Source: Ferdinandcohnia sp036965045 (GTDB lineage Bacteria > Bacillota > Bacilli > Bacillales > Bacillaceae_L). From it: a stretch of 64,000 nucleotides of DNA. The stretch is taken from assembly GCF_036965045.1 (NCBI RefSeq), contig NZ_JBALOV010000011.1:1-64000 (forward strand), given 5' to 3'. Under the pieces are notes generated by a model that did not search any database, was not told the DNA's origin, and worked only from the letters and a program-made list of their open reading frames with translations. Positions 52,961-61,604 of this stretch are shown piece by piece (positions within the stretch are counted from its first letter, which is position 1; each line of letters opens with the position of its first letter). Position numbers and translations under genes: made by a program.

Positions 52961-53947
52961 ATGGGATATCAAAATGTAAGATTTCCAGAAGGGTCTAGAT
53001 TTTTGGTAACAGGGTCAGCAGGTTTTATTGGATCAAATTTGGTTGAGGCGATTCTAAAATTAGGATATCAAGTTAGAGGTCTGGATGACCTTTCAACTGG
53101 TATAAAGGAAAATATAGAACTGTATTCTCATCATCCTAATTTTGAATTTATTGAAGGAGATATTCGAGACCTTCCTACATGTATGAAGGCTTGTGACGGG
53201 ATTAATTATGTTCTACATCAAGCTGCTTGGGGAAGTGTACCAAGAAGTATTGAGATGCCTTTGAAATATGAAGAAATTAATATTAAGGGCACGTTAAATA
53301 TGTTTGAAGCAGCACGACAAAATGGTGTTAAAAAGTTTGTGTACGCATCAAGTTCATCCGTATATGGTGACGAGCCGAATTTACCTAAGGTAGAAGGTAA
53401 AGAAGGTAATGTACTATCCCCTTATGCACTTACTAAAAAAGTCAACGAAGAATATGGAATGCTTTATAAAAAGCTATACGGACTCGATACCTATGGTTTA
53501 CGTTATTTCAATGTTTTCGGCAAAAGACAAGATCCTGATGGTGCTTATGCAGCTGTTATACCTAAATTTATAAAACAACTATTAAGTAATGAAACACCAA
53601 CGTTAAATGGTGATGGAAAGCAGAGTAGGGATTTTACGTATATTGAAAATGTGATTGAGGCAAATCTAAAGGCTTGTAAGGCAAGTAGCGAAGCAGCAGG
53701 ACACGCATATAATATCGCCTACGGAGGTAGGGAATATTTAATCGATATCTACAATCATCTAGTTAATGCATTAGGAAAAGATATTCAACCCATTTTCGGG
53801 CCACCTCAAATAGGAGATATTAAACATAGCACCGCTGATATTTCAAAAGCTCAAAAAATGTTAGGGTATGAGCCGGAGTGGAGTTTTGAGCAAGGGATTG
53901 AAGCTGCAATCGAGTGGTATAAAGAAGAGCTAGGGATGTATGTATAA
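52961..53947 (+). CDS. TviC/WbpP-like UDP-HexNAc 4-epimerase
   Basis: Extended SDR epimerase of 328 residues. LVTGSAGFIGSNLVEAIL is the NAD site near residue 14; SSSSVYGD and YALTK carry the catalytic Ser and Tyr-x3-Lys. VPRSIEMPLKYEEINIKGTLN is the WbpP/TviC-type pattern. With the previous gene it would make UDP-GalNAcA, as in Vi antigen synthesis. GGAGG precedes ATG 52961, overlapping nothing. Confidence 0.9.
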   Translation: MGYQNVRFPEGSRFLVTGSAGFIGSNLVEAILKLGYQVRGLDDLSTGIKENIELYSHHPNFEFIEGDIRDLPTCMKACDGINYVLHQAAWGSVPRSIEMPLKYEEINIKGTLNMFEAARQNGVKKFVYASSSSVYGDEPNLPKVEGKEGNVLSPYALTKKVNEEYGMLYKKLYGLDTYGLRYFNVFGKRQDPDGAYAAVIPKFIKQLLSNETPTLNGDGKQSRDFTYIENVIEANLKACKASSEAAGHAYNIAYGGREYLIDIYNHLVNALGKDIQPIFGPPQIGDIKHSTADISKAQKMLGYEPEWSFEQGIEAAIEWYKEELGMYV

Positions 53948-53961
53948 AGTGGGGATAATGA

Positions 53962-54081
53962 ATGAATAAACCATTAAGGATTTTACATGTTGTGTTCAAT
54001 ATGAATAGAGGTGGGGCTGAGACGCTCATCATGAATCTATATAGAAACATTGATCGTTCAAAAGTTCAATTTGATGGCTGA
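53962..54081 (+). pseudogene. Truncated EpsF-like GT4 fragment
   Basis: A 39-residue open frame, MNKPLRILHVVFNMNRGGAE, then TLIMNLYRNIDRSKVQFDG and stop. It corresponds to the first 40 residues of the EpsF-like protein at 31816, after which the homology ends abruptly. No remainder is seen downstream. It marks a deletion breakpoint at about 54080. Confidence 0.8.
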
Positions 54082-54122
54082 ATGAACTCAGAATTTTTTA
54101 AAACGAATACGAGGTGATCTAT

Positions 54123-55013
54123 ATGCCATTAGTAACAATCTTTACGCCAACCTATAATAGAGCCTATATCCTTCATAAATGTTATGAAAGCCTAAAAAGA
54201 CAAACTAATCAAGATTTTATTTGGTTAATTATAGATGACGGGTCCACTGATCATACTGAGGTATTAGTCAACAGTTGGATTGAGGAAAATGCTATTTCGA
54301 TTCAATATTATAAGCAGGAAAACCTTGGAATGCACGGAGCCCATAATACTGCATATAGATTAATTGATACAGAATTAAATGTATGTATTGATAGTGATGA
54401 TTATATGTCGGATGATGCAGTCGAAAAAATCGTTTCATTTTGGACTGAACATGGAAGTGAAAAGGTTGGGGGGATAGTAGGTCTCGATTGTTTTCATAAC
54501 GGGGAGGTTATTGGGACAAAATTTCCAAAGGATTTAAAAAGTTCTACAGTATTTAATCTCTATCACAAACACGGAGTTAAAGGTGATAAAAAGTATGTTT
54601 ATCGTTCAAGTCTTACAAAAAAATTCCCTTATCCAATATATCCTAATGAAAAACTAGTTCCACTATCCTATAAATACTTTATGCTAGATCAGGAATGTGA
54701 AATGCTTTTAATGAATGAACCACTTTGTTTCGTAGAGTATCTTCCAGATGGATCAACTAAAAATATCTTAAAACAATATAAAAATAGTCCAAGAGGTTTT
54801 AGATTTTACAGAATGGAAATGATGAAACTACCAAACGCTTCTTTACTATTTAAGTTTAGGCAAGCGATACATTATGTATCAAGCAGTCTATTTGTGAAAA
54901 GTAATAATATGATAAAACAAACACCTGAAAAGATTCTAACAATTTTAGCAATACCATTGGGAATATTGTTAAATAAGTACATTACTGTAAAACTTCAAAA
55001 AAATGGTAGTTAG
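54123..55013 (+). CDS. Family 2 glycosyltransferase
   Basis: GT-A glycosyltransferase of 296 residues. LVTIFTPTYNRAYILHKCYE opens the fold; LIIDDGSTDHTEVL and the metal-binding IDSDDYM follow. It belongs to a GT2 branch with the conserved ENLGMHGAHNTAY. GAGGTGAT precedes ATG 54123. It is the last polysaccharide gene before the lasso peptide cluster. Confidence 0.83.
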   Translation: MPLVTIFTPTYNRAYILHKCYESLKRQTNQDFIWLIIDDGSTDHTEVLVNSWIEENAISIQYYKQENLGMHGAHNTAYRLIDTELNVCIDSDDYMSDDAVEKIVSFWTEHGSEKVGGIVGLDCFHNGEVIGTKFPKDLKSSTVFNLYHKHGVKGDKKYVYRSSLTKKFPYPIYPNEKLVPLSYKYFMLDQECEMLLMNEPLCFVEYLPDGSTKNILKQYKNSPRGFRFYRMEMMKLPNASLLFKFRQAIHYVSSSLFVKSNNMIKQTPEKILTILAIPLGILLNKYITVKLQKNGS

Positions 55014-55085
55014 TAATCGCTTTTATTACTACTATAACTAGAAATAACAAGAAAAAAATCAATCTAAATATTAGTGGTTTAGTTA

Positions 55086-55138
55086 TTGACACTAATAAAA
55101 AACGGTGTTATTTTAATGGTATGTTCTTATTAAAGAAC
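55086..55138 (+). promoter_or_regulatory. Lasso cluster promoter with SinR-like operator
   Basis: TTGACA (55086-55091), 17 bases, then TATTTT (55109-55114) preceded by TG as in an extended -10. GTTCTTATTAAAGAAC (55123-55138), with perfect 6-bp arms, covers the expected start of transcription. The geometry equals that of the promoter at 50226. Confidence 0.7.
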
Positions 55139-55193
55139 AATTTTGGATTATTAACATTTATATTTGATAGGGTAATTTTTTTTATGGTTTTTC

Positions 55194-55209
55194 GTTCTTA
55201 AAAGTGAAC
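55194..55209 (+). promoter_or_regulatory. Second SinR-like site at lasso cyclase start
   Basis: GTTCTTAAAAGTGAAC (55194-55209), one mismatch in the second arm, ends 15 bases before the cyclase ATG. Confidence 0.5.
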
Positions 55210-55224
55210 AAAATGGAGGGCAAT

Positions 55225-57159
55225 ATGAGTGCAATAGCTGGTATTTATCATTTAAATAAAGAACCTGTTAATCCAGATTATTATGGAAAGTTGATGGATT
55301 CACTATTGAAGTTCCCAGCTAATGATACTCAGGTCTGGATGAAACAAGAGGTGTTTATCGGGTGCCATGCCCAGTGGATTACCCCTGAATCGATAAATGA
55401 GCAATTACCATATTATGATTATGAGAGTCAATTGGTAATTACTTCAGATGCAATTATTGATAATAGGGAAGAGCTCTTTGAAAAGTTACAAATAGACATA
55501 CATAGAAGAAATGAAATACCTGATAGTTTACTAATTTTAAAAGCATATCAAAAATGGGGAGAAGAGTGCCCAAAACATTTAATAGGTGATTTTGCCTTTA
55601 TGATTTGGGATGAGATGCAACAAAAGCTTTTTGGAGCAAGAGACTTTTCTGGAGGAAGAACCCTTTATTATTATAAGAGTCTTTCTCAATTTGCCTTTTG
55701 TACTTTAATTAAACCACTACTCAACTTGCCTTATGTTAGTAAGGAATTAAATCAAGAATGGATAGCTGAGTATTTAGTGATTGCTGGAATGGTAGATGTT
55801 GCAGATACATCAATTACCCCTTATAAGGATATTAATCAGGTACCCCCAGCGCATAGTATTTCAGTTGTAAATGGGAAAGTATCATTAAAACAATACTGTT
55901 ACCTAACAATTGAAAAAGTTATTAGATATAAATCAGACGATGATTATATAGATGCATTTCAGGAAATCTTTCAACAGGCTGTTTCTTCTAGAATTAGAAC
56001 ACATAAAAAAGTAGGATCACAGTTAAGTGGAGGATTAGATTCCGGATCTATTGTCAGTTTTGCTGCAAGACAGCTTAAAAAACAGAATAAACAGTTGCAT
56101 ACCTTTAGCTATATACCACCTAATGATTTTAAAGATTTTACAGGAAGTCATGTAATCGCAAATGAGAAGCCTTATATTAAATCGACCGTAGATTTTGTTG
56201 GAAATATCAAAGATTATTATTTTGATTTCAAAGATAAAAATTCTTATTCAGAAATAGACAATATAATGAACATTATGGAAACGCCCTATAAATTCTATGT
56301 AAATTCTTTCTGGTTGAAAGGAATGTTTGAAGAGGCAAACAAGATGGACATTGGAATTTTACTTAACGGTGGGCGAGGGAATCTCTCAATCTCATGGGGA
56401 AATGCATTTTCATATTACTCAAAGCTTTTAAAACAATTAAGATGGTCTCGTCTATTATCGGAAATTAAATCATATAGCACGAATGTAGGAGCTGGTAGAA
56501 AACGAATCCTATCATCTGTCTTTCGGCACGCCTTTCCTATTTTACAGGAGAATTATGAGGATTATACAGAAATACCTCTGATTAATCCGGATTTTGCTAA
56601 GCATACAAACATTTATAATAAATTGCGATTATACGGTTTTGATGAGACAGGAAGATCTGAATTAAAGGATCCTACTTTACTTCGAAAACAACATTTTGAA
56701 CAACTTTTTGCCTGGAATGCAAGTAATTCATTAGCAACAAAACTATCTCTGAGTTATTCACTCTGGAAGCGTGACCCTTCTAATGATCTAAGGGTGATCA
56801 AGTTTTGTATGTCACTCCCAGAAGAGCAGTATGTTCAAAATGGATTAAACCGTGCTCTTATCAGAAGAGCAACAAAAGACTTCTTACCAGACAACGTAAG
56901 ATTAAATATGAAGGTAAGGGGAGTTCAAGGTGCAGACTGGGTGCATCGAATCATCCCAAGTTGGAAGGAATTTAATGCTGAAGTAGAGACTATGTGTCTA
57001 GACAAAGGGTTTATGGACATTGTCAACGAACAGATGCTGCAGGAAGCGAGATTAAATTTAACGGAAGGTGTTAAACCAGAGCACGCCTATTCTAAACACT
57101 TAAAGACATTAATGGATTGCCTTATTGTTTACAGATTTATGAAAATTGAAGGGAGGTGA
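55225..57159 (+). CDS. Lasso peptide cyclase (C protein, asparagine synthetase-like)
   Basis: Adenylates the side-chain carboxyl of the ring residue and closes the macrolactam of the lasso peptide. N-terminal glutaminase-like domain (residues 1-200) begins MSAIAGIYHL with no Cys at position 2, so ammonia is not made, as in lasso cyclases. The synthetase domain has the PP-loop QLSGGLDSGSIVSFAA near residue 270. 644 residues. GGAGGG lies 5 bases before ATG 55225; GTG 55204 falls in an operator and is rejected. The precursor gene starts 5 bases after the stop. Confidence 0.9.
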   Translation: MSAIAGIYHLNKEPVNPDYYGKLMDSLLKFPANDTQVWMKQEVFIGCHAQWITPESINEQLPYYDYESQLVITSDAIIDNREELFEKLQIDIHRRNEIPDSLLILKAYQKWGEECPKHLIGDFAFMIWDEMQQKLFGARDFSGGRTLYYYKSLSQFAFCTLIKPLLNLPYVSKELNQEWIAEYLVIAGMVDVADTSITPYKDINQVPPAHSISVVNGKVSLKQYCYLTIEKVIRYKSDDDYIDAFQEIFQQAVSSRIRTHKKVGSQLSGGLDSGSIVSFAARQLKKQNKQLHTFSYIPPNDFKDFTGSHVIANEKPYIKSTVDFVGNIKDYYFDFKDKNSYSEIDNIMNIMETPYKFYVNSFWLKGMFEEANKMDIGILLNGGRGNLSISWGNAFSYYSKLLKQLRWSRLLSEIKSYSTNVGAGRKRILSSVFRHAFPILQENYEDYTEIPLINPDFAKHTNIYNKLRLYGFDETGRSELKDPTLLRKQHFEQLFAWNASNSLATKLSLSYSLWKRDPSNDLRVIKFCMSLPEEQYVQNGLNRALIRRATKDFLPDNVRLNMKVRGVQGADWVHRIIPSWKEFNAEVETMCLDKGFMDIVNEQMLQEARLNLTEGVKPEHAYSKHLKTLMDCLIVYRFMKIEGR

Positions 57160-57163
57160 TAGA

Positions 57164-57322
57164 ATGACAAGAAAAGTATGGGCAAAACCTGAGTTAGAAA
57201 TTCTAAACATAAATATGACAGAAGCAACTACTTACGATCAACCAGAACATGATGAAGCATTTGACGGAGATAATACTCGAAGAAAGCCAGACGGTACATT
57301 GGTACCCCATCATGAAAGCTAG
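57164..57322 (+). CDS. Lasso peptide precursor (paeninodin/pseudomycoidin type)
   Basis: A 52-residue peptide. The leader has the Firmicute lasso pattern K-x-W-x-x-P-x-L near its start (KVWAKPELEIL) and the conserved Thr at position -2 (NMTE). The predicted core is residues 21-52: it begins ATTYDQPE, so Ala1 and Glu8 would form an 8-residue ring. It ends VPHHES, and the C-terminal Ser fits phosphorylation by the adjacent kinase. The core is long (32 residues; paeninodin has 23) and very acidic and basic with no bulky plug pair obvious. GGGAGGTGAT precedes the ATG. It is below the length of the usual gene calls. Confidence 0.85.
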   Translation: MTRKVWAKPELEILNINMTEATTYDQPEHDEAFDGDNTRRKPDGTLVPHHES

Positions 57323-57339
57323 AATCATTGTTTAGAAAA

Positions 57340-57385
57340 ATAGTTATGAGCTCTTATACACCTGTGTAAGGGCTTCTAACTTATT
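57340..57385 (+). other. Weak hairpin between precursor and kinase genes
   Basis: TTATACAC and GTGTAAGGG pair with a 2-base loop and wobble pairs further out. A stem here is common after lasso precursor genes and could protect or attenuate the mRNA; no strong T tract. Confidence 0.3.
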
Positions 57386-57409
57386 AAAAAGTATCTGGAG
57401 TGAGACAAA

Positions 57410-58366
57410 TTGCAGAAAACGACAGAGTTAAAGGTATACGAAGCATTCGGCTTTACCATTAAGAGTGAAATTTCTTTACCAGAACTTATACAGAATATAA
57501 TACTTCATGATGTTGATATTCATATTAAGTTAAATAAAAATCGAATGAATCAATTTAATGGTAAACCCTTTGAATTTGTGGTGACTGACCAAACAGTAAC
57601 TTTCATGGTTCCCGAAATTGCAATATTTCAAGTTAAAGATGGTAAAGAAATAATGGTTTCCCCTTTTGAAGGTGCCAATGAGGATATTATTAGATTGTAT
57701 ACATTAGGCTCTTGCTTCGGTGCTTTGCTGCTTCAGAGAGGTATTTATCCTTTACATGGTAGTGCTATTGCTATAGATGGAAAAGCTTATGCCATTGTAG
57801 GGGAATCAGGAGCAGGTAAATCTACACTTGCTTCAGCTTTTATGGAAAGGGGATATCAACTATTAAGTGATGATGTTATAGCGGTCAAGTTTTCTAAAGA
57901 AAATCATCCTACAGTAATCCCATCTTATCCACAACAAAAGCTTTGGCAGCAAAGCCTCGATGCTTTGGGTATTAGTAATAAAGATCTTCGACCGATTTAT
58001 GGGAGAGAGAATAAATTTTGTAAGCCAGTAATGGGGAATTATCATTCATCCCCACTTATATTAGGAGGAATTTTTGAACTAGCTAAAACAGTTGATGATT
58101 CAATTTACTTTCGCTCTATTCGTGGTCTAGAGCAACTTCAGAAACTCTTTGCTCACACATACCGACAGTTTCTGATTCCTAAAATGGAATTGACTAAATG
58201 GCATTTTAATCAATCGACCATGCTTGCTGAGCATTTGCCTTTTTATCAGATAAAAAGGCCAGAAAAAGGATTCTCTGCTTTCCAAATCGTAGAGCTAATA
58301 TTAACAACTATAAATGGTTTCGGAGATAATGTAAGTAAGCAAAATGAATTATTAGTTAATGGGTGA
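57410..58366 (+). CDS. Lasso peptide C-terminal Ser kinase (HPr kinase-like, PadeK/PsmK type)
   Basis: A 318-residue HPr-kinase-like protein. Walker A is IVGESGAGKSTLASAF near residue 132, followed by GYQLLSDDVIAVKF. The N-terminal ~110 residues (VYEAFGFTIKSEISLPEL) match kinases of lasso clusters rather than true HprK, and the gene lies between precursor and B2. Family members PadeK and PsmK phosphorylate the C-terminal Ser of the precursor, and the precursor here ends in Ser. TTG 57410 follows GGAGTGAG. No RRE domain is seen in it. Confidence 0.85.
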   Translation: MQKTTELKVYEAFGFTIKSEISLPELIQNIILHDVDIHIKLNKNRMNQFNGKPFEFVVTDQTVTFMVPEIAIFQVKDGKEIMVSPFEGANEDIIRLYTLGSCFGALLLQRGIYPLHGSAIAIDGKAYAIVGESGAGKSTLASAFMERGYQLLSDDVIAVKFSKENHPTVIPSYPQQKLWQQSLDALGISNKDLRPIYGRENKFCKPVMGNYHSSPLILGGIFELAKTVDDSIYFRSIRGLEQLQKLFAHTYRQFLIPKMELTKWHFNQSTMLAEHLPFYQIKRPEKGFSAFQIVELILTTINGFGDNVSKQNELLVNG

Positions 58367-58371
58367 ATTTA

Positions 58372-58836
58372 ATGATAAAAAAACTTAAGGTTCTTCTAGG
58401 TTTAGATATAAAAACCATTGGTTTATTCATAGAAGCTTTCATTTACCTAGGTTGGGCTCGTTTTCAAGTGCTGTTTTGTCCATTTTCAAAACTGGCTCCT
58501 TCTCTAGGCGTATATATGAAGGAATCTGAAGAAGAAATTACTGAAGGTCATTGCAAGGATCTAAAATCTATTCGACATTCTATTCAAATTATCAGCAAGT
58601 ATACATTATGGGAAAGTAAATGTTTAGTAAGGGCTATTGCCGCACTTAAGATGTTAGAAAGACGTAACATTGATAGCACCCTATACTTAGGGACAGGTAA
58701 AGATGAGAATGGTAAGATGATCGCCCATGCTTGGTTAAGAAGTGGTTCAATGTATGTGACTGGTTATGAGGAAATGCATAGATTTACTGTAACAGGTAAA
58801 TTTGCAAAAATAACAAAACTTGTGGGTGGAAAATAA
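58372..58836 (+). CDS. Lasso leader peptidase B2
   Basis: Transglutaminase-like cysteine protease that removes the leader after the conserved Thr. The catalytic Cys is in WESKCLVRAIAAL and the His in MIAHAWLRSG; YLGTGKDE lies between, as in other B2 proteins. 154 residues. No fused RRE (B1) domain: the N-terminal ~70 residues are the usual B2 helices. ATG 58372 or GTG 58363. It overlaps the kinase gene end at the upstream start. Confidence 0.88.
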   Translation: MIKKLKVLLGLDIKTIGLFIEAFIYLGWARFQVLFCPFSKLAPSLGVYMKESEEEITEGHCKDLKSIRHSIQIISKYTLWESKCLVRAIAALKMLERRNIDSTLYLGTGKDENGKMIAHAWLRSGSMYVTGYEEMHRFTVTGKFAKITKLVGGK

Positions 58837-58837
58837 G

Positions 58838-60649
58838 ATGAAACTATCACCTTTATTCTATTTTTTAAAAAGACTTCATAGTTATTCTGGAAAAATTCTA
58901 TATATTAACCTATTTGGAAGCATGGTAATGGGGCTTTTAGATAGCATTGGTATCTTACTACTCATACCATTATTAAGTGTAATTGGGATTGTTGAAATAA
59001 GTATCAATGATATACCAGGTATACAAATGTTTAGTTTTTTACAAGGTATCCCAAAAGAGCACGCCTTACTTTTGATTCTATTTGTGTATGTAACATTGGT
59101 AAGTAGTCAGAGCTTACTTACAAGAAATATAGGTCTAAGAGAAATTAGAATTTTTACTGGTTTTATTAATCATATACGACTAGACCTTTATTGCTCTTTG
59201 TTAAAAGCGGATTGGGAATTTTTTTTAAAAAGAAGAAAGTCCGATCTAGTCAATTCACTTACCTCTGAACTTGGTAGAGTAACGAATAGTACCTTCTTAT
59301 TACTTCAATTTTTGGCTTCACTAGTATTTACAGCCATTCAAATTGTAATTGCCATGTTCATATCTGTTAAGATGACACTATTTGTAATATGTTGTGGGGT
59401 TTTTATCACCCTCATATCTAAAAGGTTTCTTAGAAGGTCCAGGGAATTGGGAAAGGTAATGAACGAATTATCTCAAAGCTATCTAGCAGGAATTTCAGAT
59501 CATTTCAATGGTGTTAAAGATATTAAGAGTAATTTATTGGAAGCTTCACAATATAGATGGATGTCCACTTGGTCAGATCAGGTTGCAAACGAAAGATATG
59601 AAAGTGCAAAAGTCCGTAGTAATTCACAACTGATTTATAAACTATTTTCCACCCTAATGATTGCTTTCTTTATTTTTATCTCATTTAAGCTTTTTCAGAG
59701 TGGTGGGGCGTCAATGCTGTTAATTATCATGTTATTCTCCCGTTTGTGGCCCCGATTTAAAGGTATACAGTCAAATTTAGAAAACATCGCATCTGCAATG
59801 CCGGCTGTAGAGAAAATCATGGAACTGCAAGAATCCAGTCAGAAATCTAAGGATTTAGGTGGTCTGATAAATGTAAATGAGAAAAGAATTAATAGAATCG
59901 ATTTTAAAGAATCATTAGAATGTTTAAATGTAAGTTTTCGGTATTCTCAAGACTCAACTAAGTTTACCCTCGAGGATATTAAATTAAAAATTAAAGTAAA
60001 CCACATGACCGCTATTGTTGGTAAATCCGGTGCAGGAAAAAGTACTTTAATAGATTTAATTATGGGTCTTCTAAAACCCGAATCAGGAACAATATTAATT
60101 GATAATAAAGAACTCTCAGATAGTGAACTATTGTCCCTAAGAAACTCAATCAGTTACGTACCACAAGATCCATTTCTTTTCCATGGAACCATACGGGATA
60201 ATTTATTGATGATTAAATCAGATGCTAGCGAAGAAGAATTATGGGAAGCATTGGAATTCTCTTCAGCTGCTGAATTTGTGAACAACTTACCAAATGGCCT
60301 CGATACAGTCATTGGAGATCGCGGTATAAAGCTATCTGGTGGAGAGAGGCAAAGACTTGTTTTAGCTAGAGCAATCTTAAAAAAACCTTCTATATTAATA
60401 CTAGATGAAGCAACTAGTGCCTTAGATTCTGTAAATGAGATGAAAATCCAGCATGCGATTGAACAGTTAAAAGGAAGTATGACTGTCGTTGTTATTGCAC
60501 ATAGATTATCGACAATCAGAAATGCAGACCAAGTAATTGTAATAGAAGAGGGCAGAATCGTTCAATCGGGGGAATATGAAGAACTTTCTAATGATAAAAA
60601 GGGATTATTCAGTAAGTTACTAGGAAATCAACTTAAGGTTGCAAACTAA
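58838..60649 (+). CDS. Lasso peptide ABC exporter (D protein)
   Basis: Half-size ABC exporter of about 603 residues, with six hydrophobic segments in residues 20-310 and an ATPase with Walker A VGKSGAGKSTL, signature LSGGERQR, Walker B ILILDEATSALD and H-loop IAHRLS. Lasso clusters use such exporters for secretion and self-protection. GGTGGA precedes ATG 58838, right after the B2 stop. Confidence 0.88.
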   Translation: MKLSPLFYFLKRLHSYSGKILYINLFGSMVMGLLDSIGILLLIPLLSVIGIVEISINDIPGIQMFSFLQGIPKEHALLLILFVYVTLVSSQSLLTRNIGLREIRIFTGFINHIRLDLYCSLLKADWEFFLKRRKSDLVNSLTSELGRVTNSTFLLLQFLASLVFTAIQIVIAMFISVKMTLFVICCGVFITLISKRFLRRSRELGKVMNELSQSYLAGISDHFNGVKDIKSNLLEASQYRWMSTWSDQVANERYESAKVRSNSQLIYKLFSTLMIAFFIFISFKLFQSGGASMLLIIMLFSRLWPRFKGIQSNLENIASAMPAVEKIMELQESSQKSKDLGGLINVNEKRINRIDFKESLECLNVSFRYSQDSTKFTLEDIKLKIKVNHMTAIVGKSGAGKSTLIDLIMGLLKPESGTILIDNKELSDSELLSLRNSISYVPQDPFLFHGTIRDNLLMIKSDASEEELWEALEFSSAAEFVNNLPNGLDTVIGDRGIKLSGGERQRLVLARAILKKPSILILDEATSALDSVNEMKIQHAIEQLKGSMTVVVIAHRLSTIRNADQVIVIEEGRIVQSGEYEELSNDKKGLFSKLLGNQLKVAN

Positions 60650-60652
60650 TGA

Positions 60653-61495
60653 ATGACCAAACATTCGTTAGTTTGTAGAAAGGGGGGACGGGATATTAAT
60701 CCTAAAATTGATATGAATATTATTGGAATTGCAATGCAAAAGGTTAAAAGATACAAGTCTTCAGGAAATTCAGTTATAAGACTTTTCACTTTTAAATTGT
60801 TATTTGTTTGGAAAATGCTTAAAAATACGAGACGTTTTTTCACTGATACGGAATTTCGTTCTATCCTTCTTTTGCAGATTTTTAGCTCTAAAAGTGTTCA
60901 TCAAACAACACCCCTTACATACATGGATCGATATCCAAAGATTTTCTCTGCTTGCCGAGATTATTTTGGAAATAAACAAGATTTAAAGATTCTCTCTTTT
61001 GGGTGCTCAACAGGTGAAGAAGTGTTAACTCTTCGACGATATTTCCCTAATGCTCAAATTGTAGGAGCAGATATAAATAAACATAGTCTTGATATATGTA
61101 GAATGTTACCTATGGATGATAAGATTACCTTTGTTCATTCTTATTTTAGTGAAATTAAAAAGCACGGAGACTTTGATGCAATTTTCTGTATGGCCGTTCT
61201 GCAGAGAAAGCCTCATTACATTGCATCACAAGGCATTACTTCCCTAAAAAACATTTATCCTTTTGAAAAGTTTGAAAAGCAGATAAGAGAACTAGATGAG
61301 CTAGTAAAAGAGCAAGGGCTACTAGTAGTACATTACACTCAATATTCACTTTTCGATACATCAGTTGCATCCAAATATGAGGCTTTGGGACATTATTGCC
61401 AGGATGATTATCATTCACCAGTGTTTGACAGAGATAGTAATTTAGCAAAAAATCGATCGCCTCAAAACTCTATTTATATTAAATCACAGAAATAA
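60653..61495 (+). CDS. SAM-dependent methyltransferase (CheR-like) in lasso cluster
   Basis: A 280-residue protein with SAM-binding motif ILSFGCSTGEEVLTL near residue 118 followed by NAQIVGADINKHSLDICRML, typical of CheR-type class I methyltransferases. It starts 3 bases after the exporter gene, so it is in the operon; ATG 60653 has no ribosome site and may depend on coupling. An ATT at 60695 lies 7 bases after AGGGGGG and could be an unusual start. Such a gene is not part of the basic paeninodin set, so it may add a further modification. Substrate unknown. Confidence 0.6.
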   Translation: MTKHSLVCRKGGRDINPKIDMNIIGIAMQKVKRYKSSGNSVIRLFTFKLLFVWKMLKNTRRFFTDTEFRSILLLQIFSSKSVHQTTPLTYMDRYPKIFSACRDYFGNKQDLKILSFGCSTGEEVLTLRRYFPNAQIVGADINKHSLDICRMLPMDDKITFVHSYFSEIKKHGDFDAIFCMAVLQRKPHYIASQGITSLKNIYPFEKFEKQIRELDELVKEQGLLVVHYTQYSLFDTSVASKYEALGHYCQDDYHSPVFDRDSNLAKNRSPQNSIYIKSQK

Positions 61496-61525
61496 AGTTT
61501 ATTCACATTTGATATTCTAATGGTG

Positions 61526-61585
61526 ACACCCACTTATAATCAAAGTAGATGATTTACCTAGATTGTAGTGGGTGTTTATTTTTGT
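61526..61585. terminator. Terminator at convergent end of lasso operons
   Basis: ACACCCACT (61526-61534) and AGTGGGTGT (61567-61575) pair around a long loop, followed by TTATTTTTG. Confidence 0.7.
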
Positions 61586-61604
61586 GTTTTTTAAATTCCC
61601 ATTA

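Noticed and set aside
55225..57159. Housekeeping asparagine synthetase AsnB
   Set aside because: Lacks the Cys2 nucleophile and adjoins a precursor and a B2 protease.
57410..58366. Genuine HPr kinase/phosphorylase of carbon control
   Set aside because: The N-terminus does not match HprK and the gene is embedded between a lasso precursor and B2; context fits the peptide kinase family.
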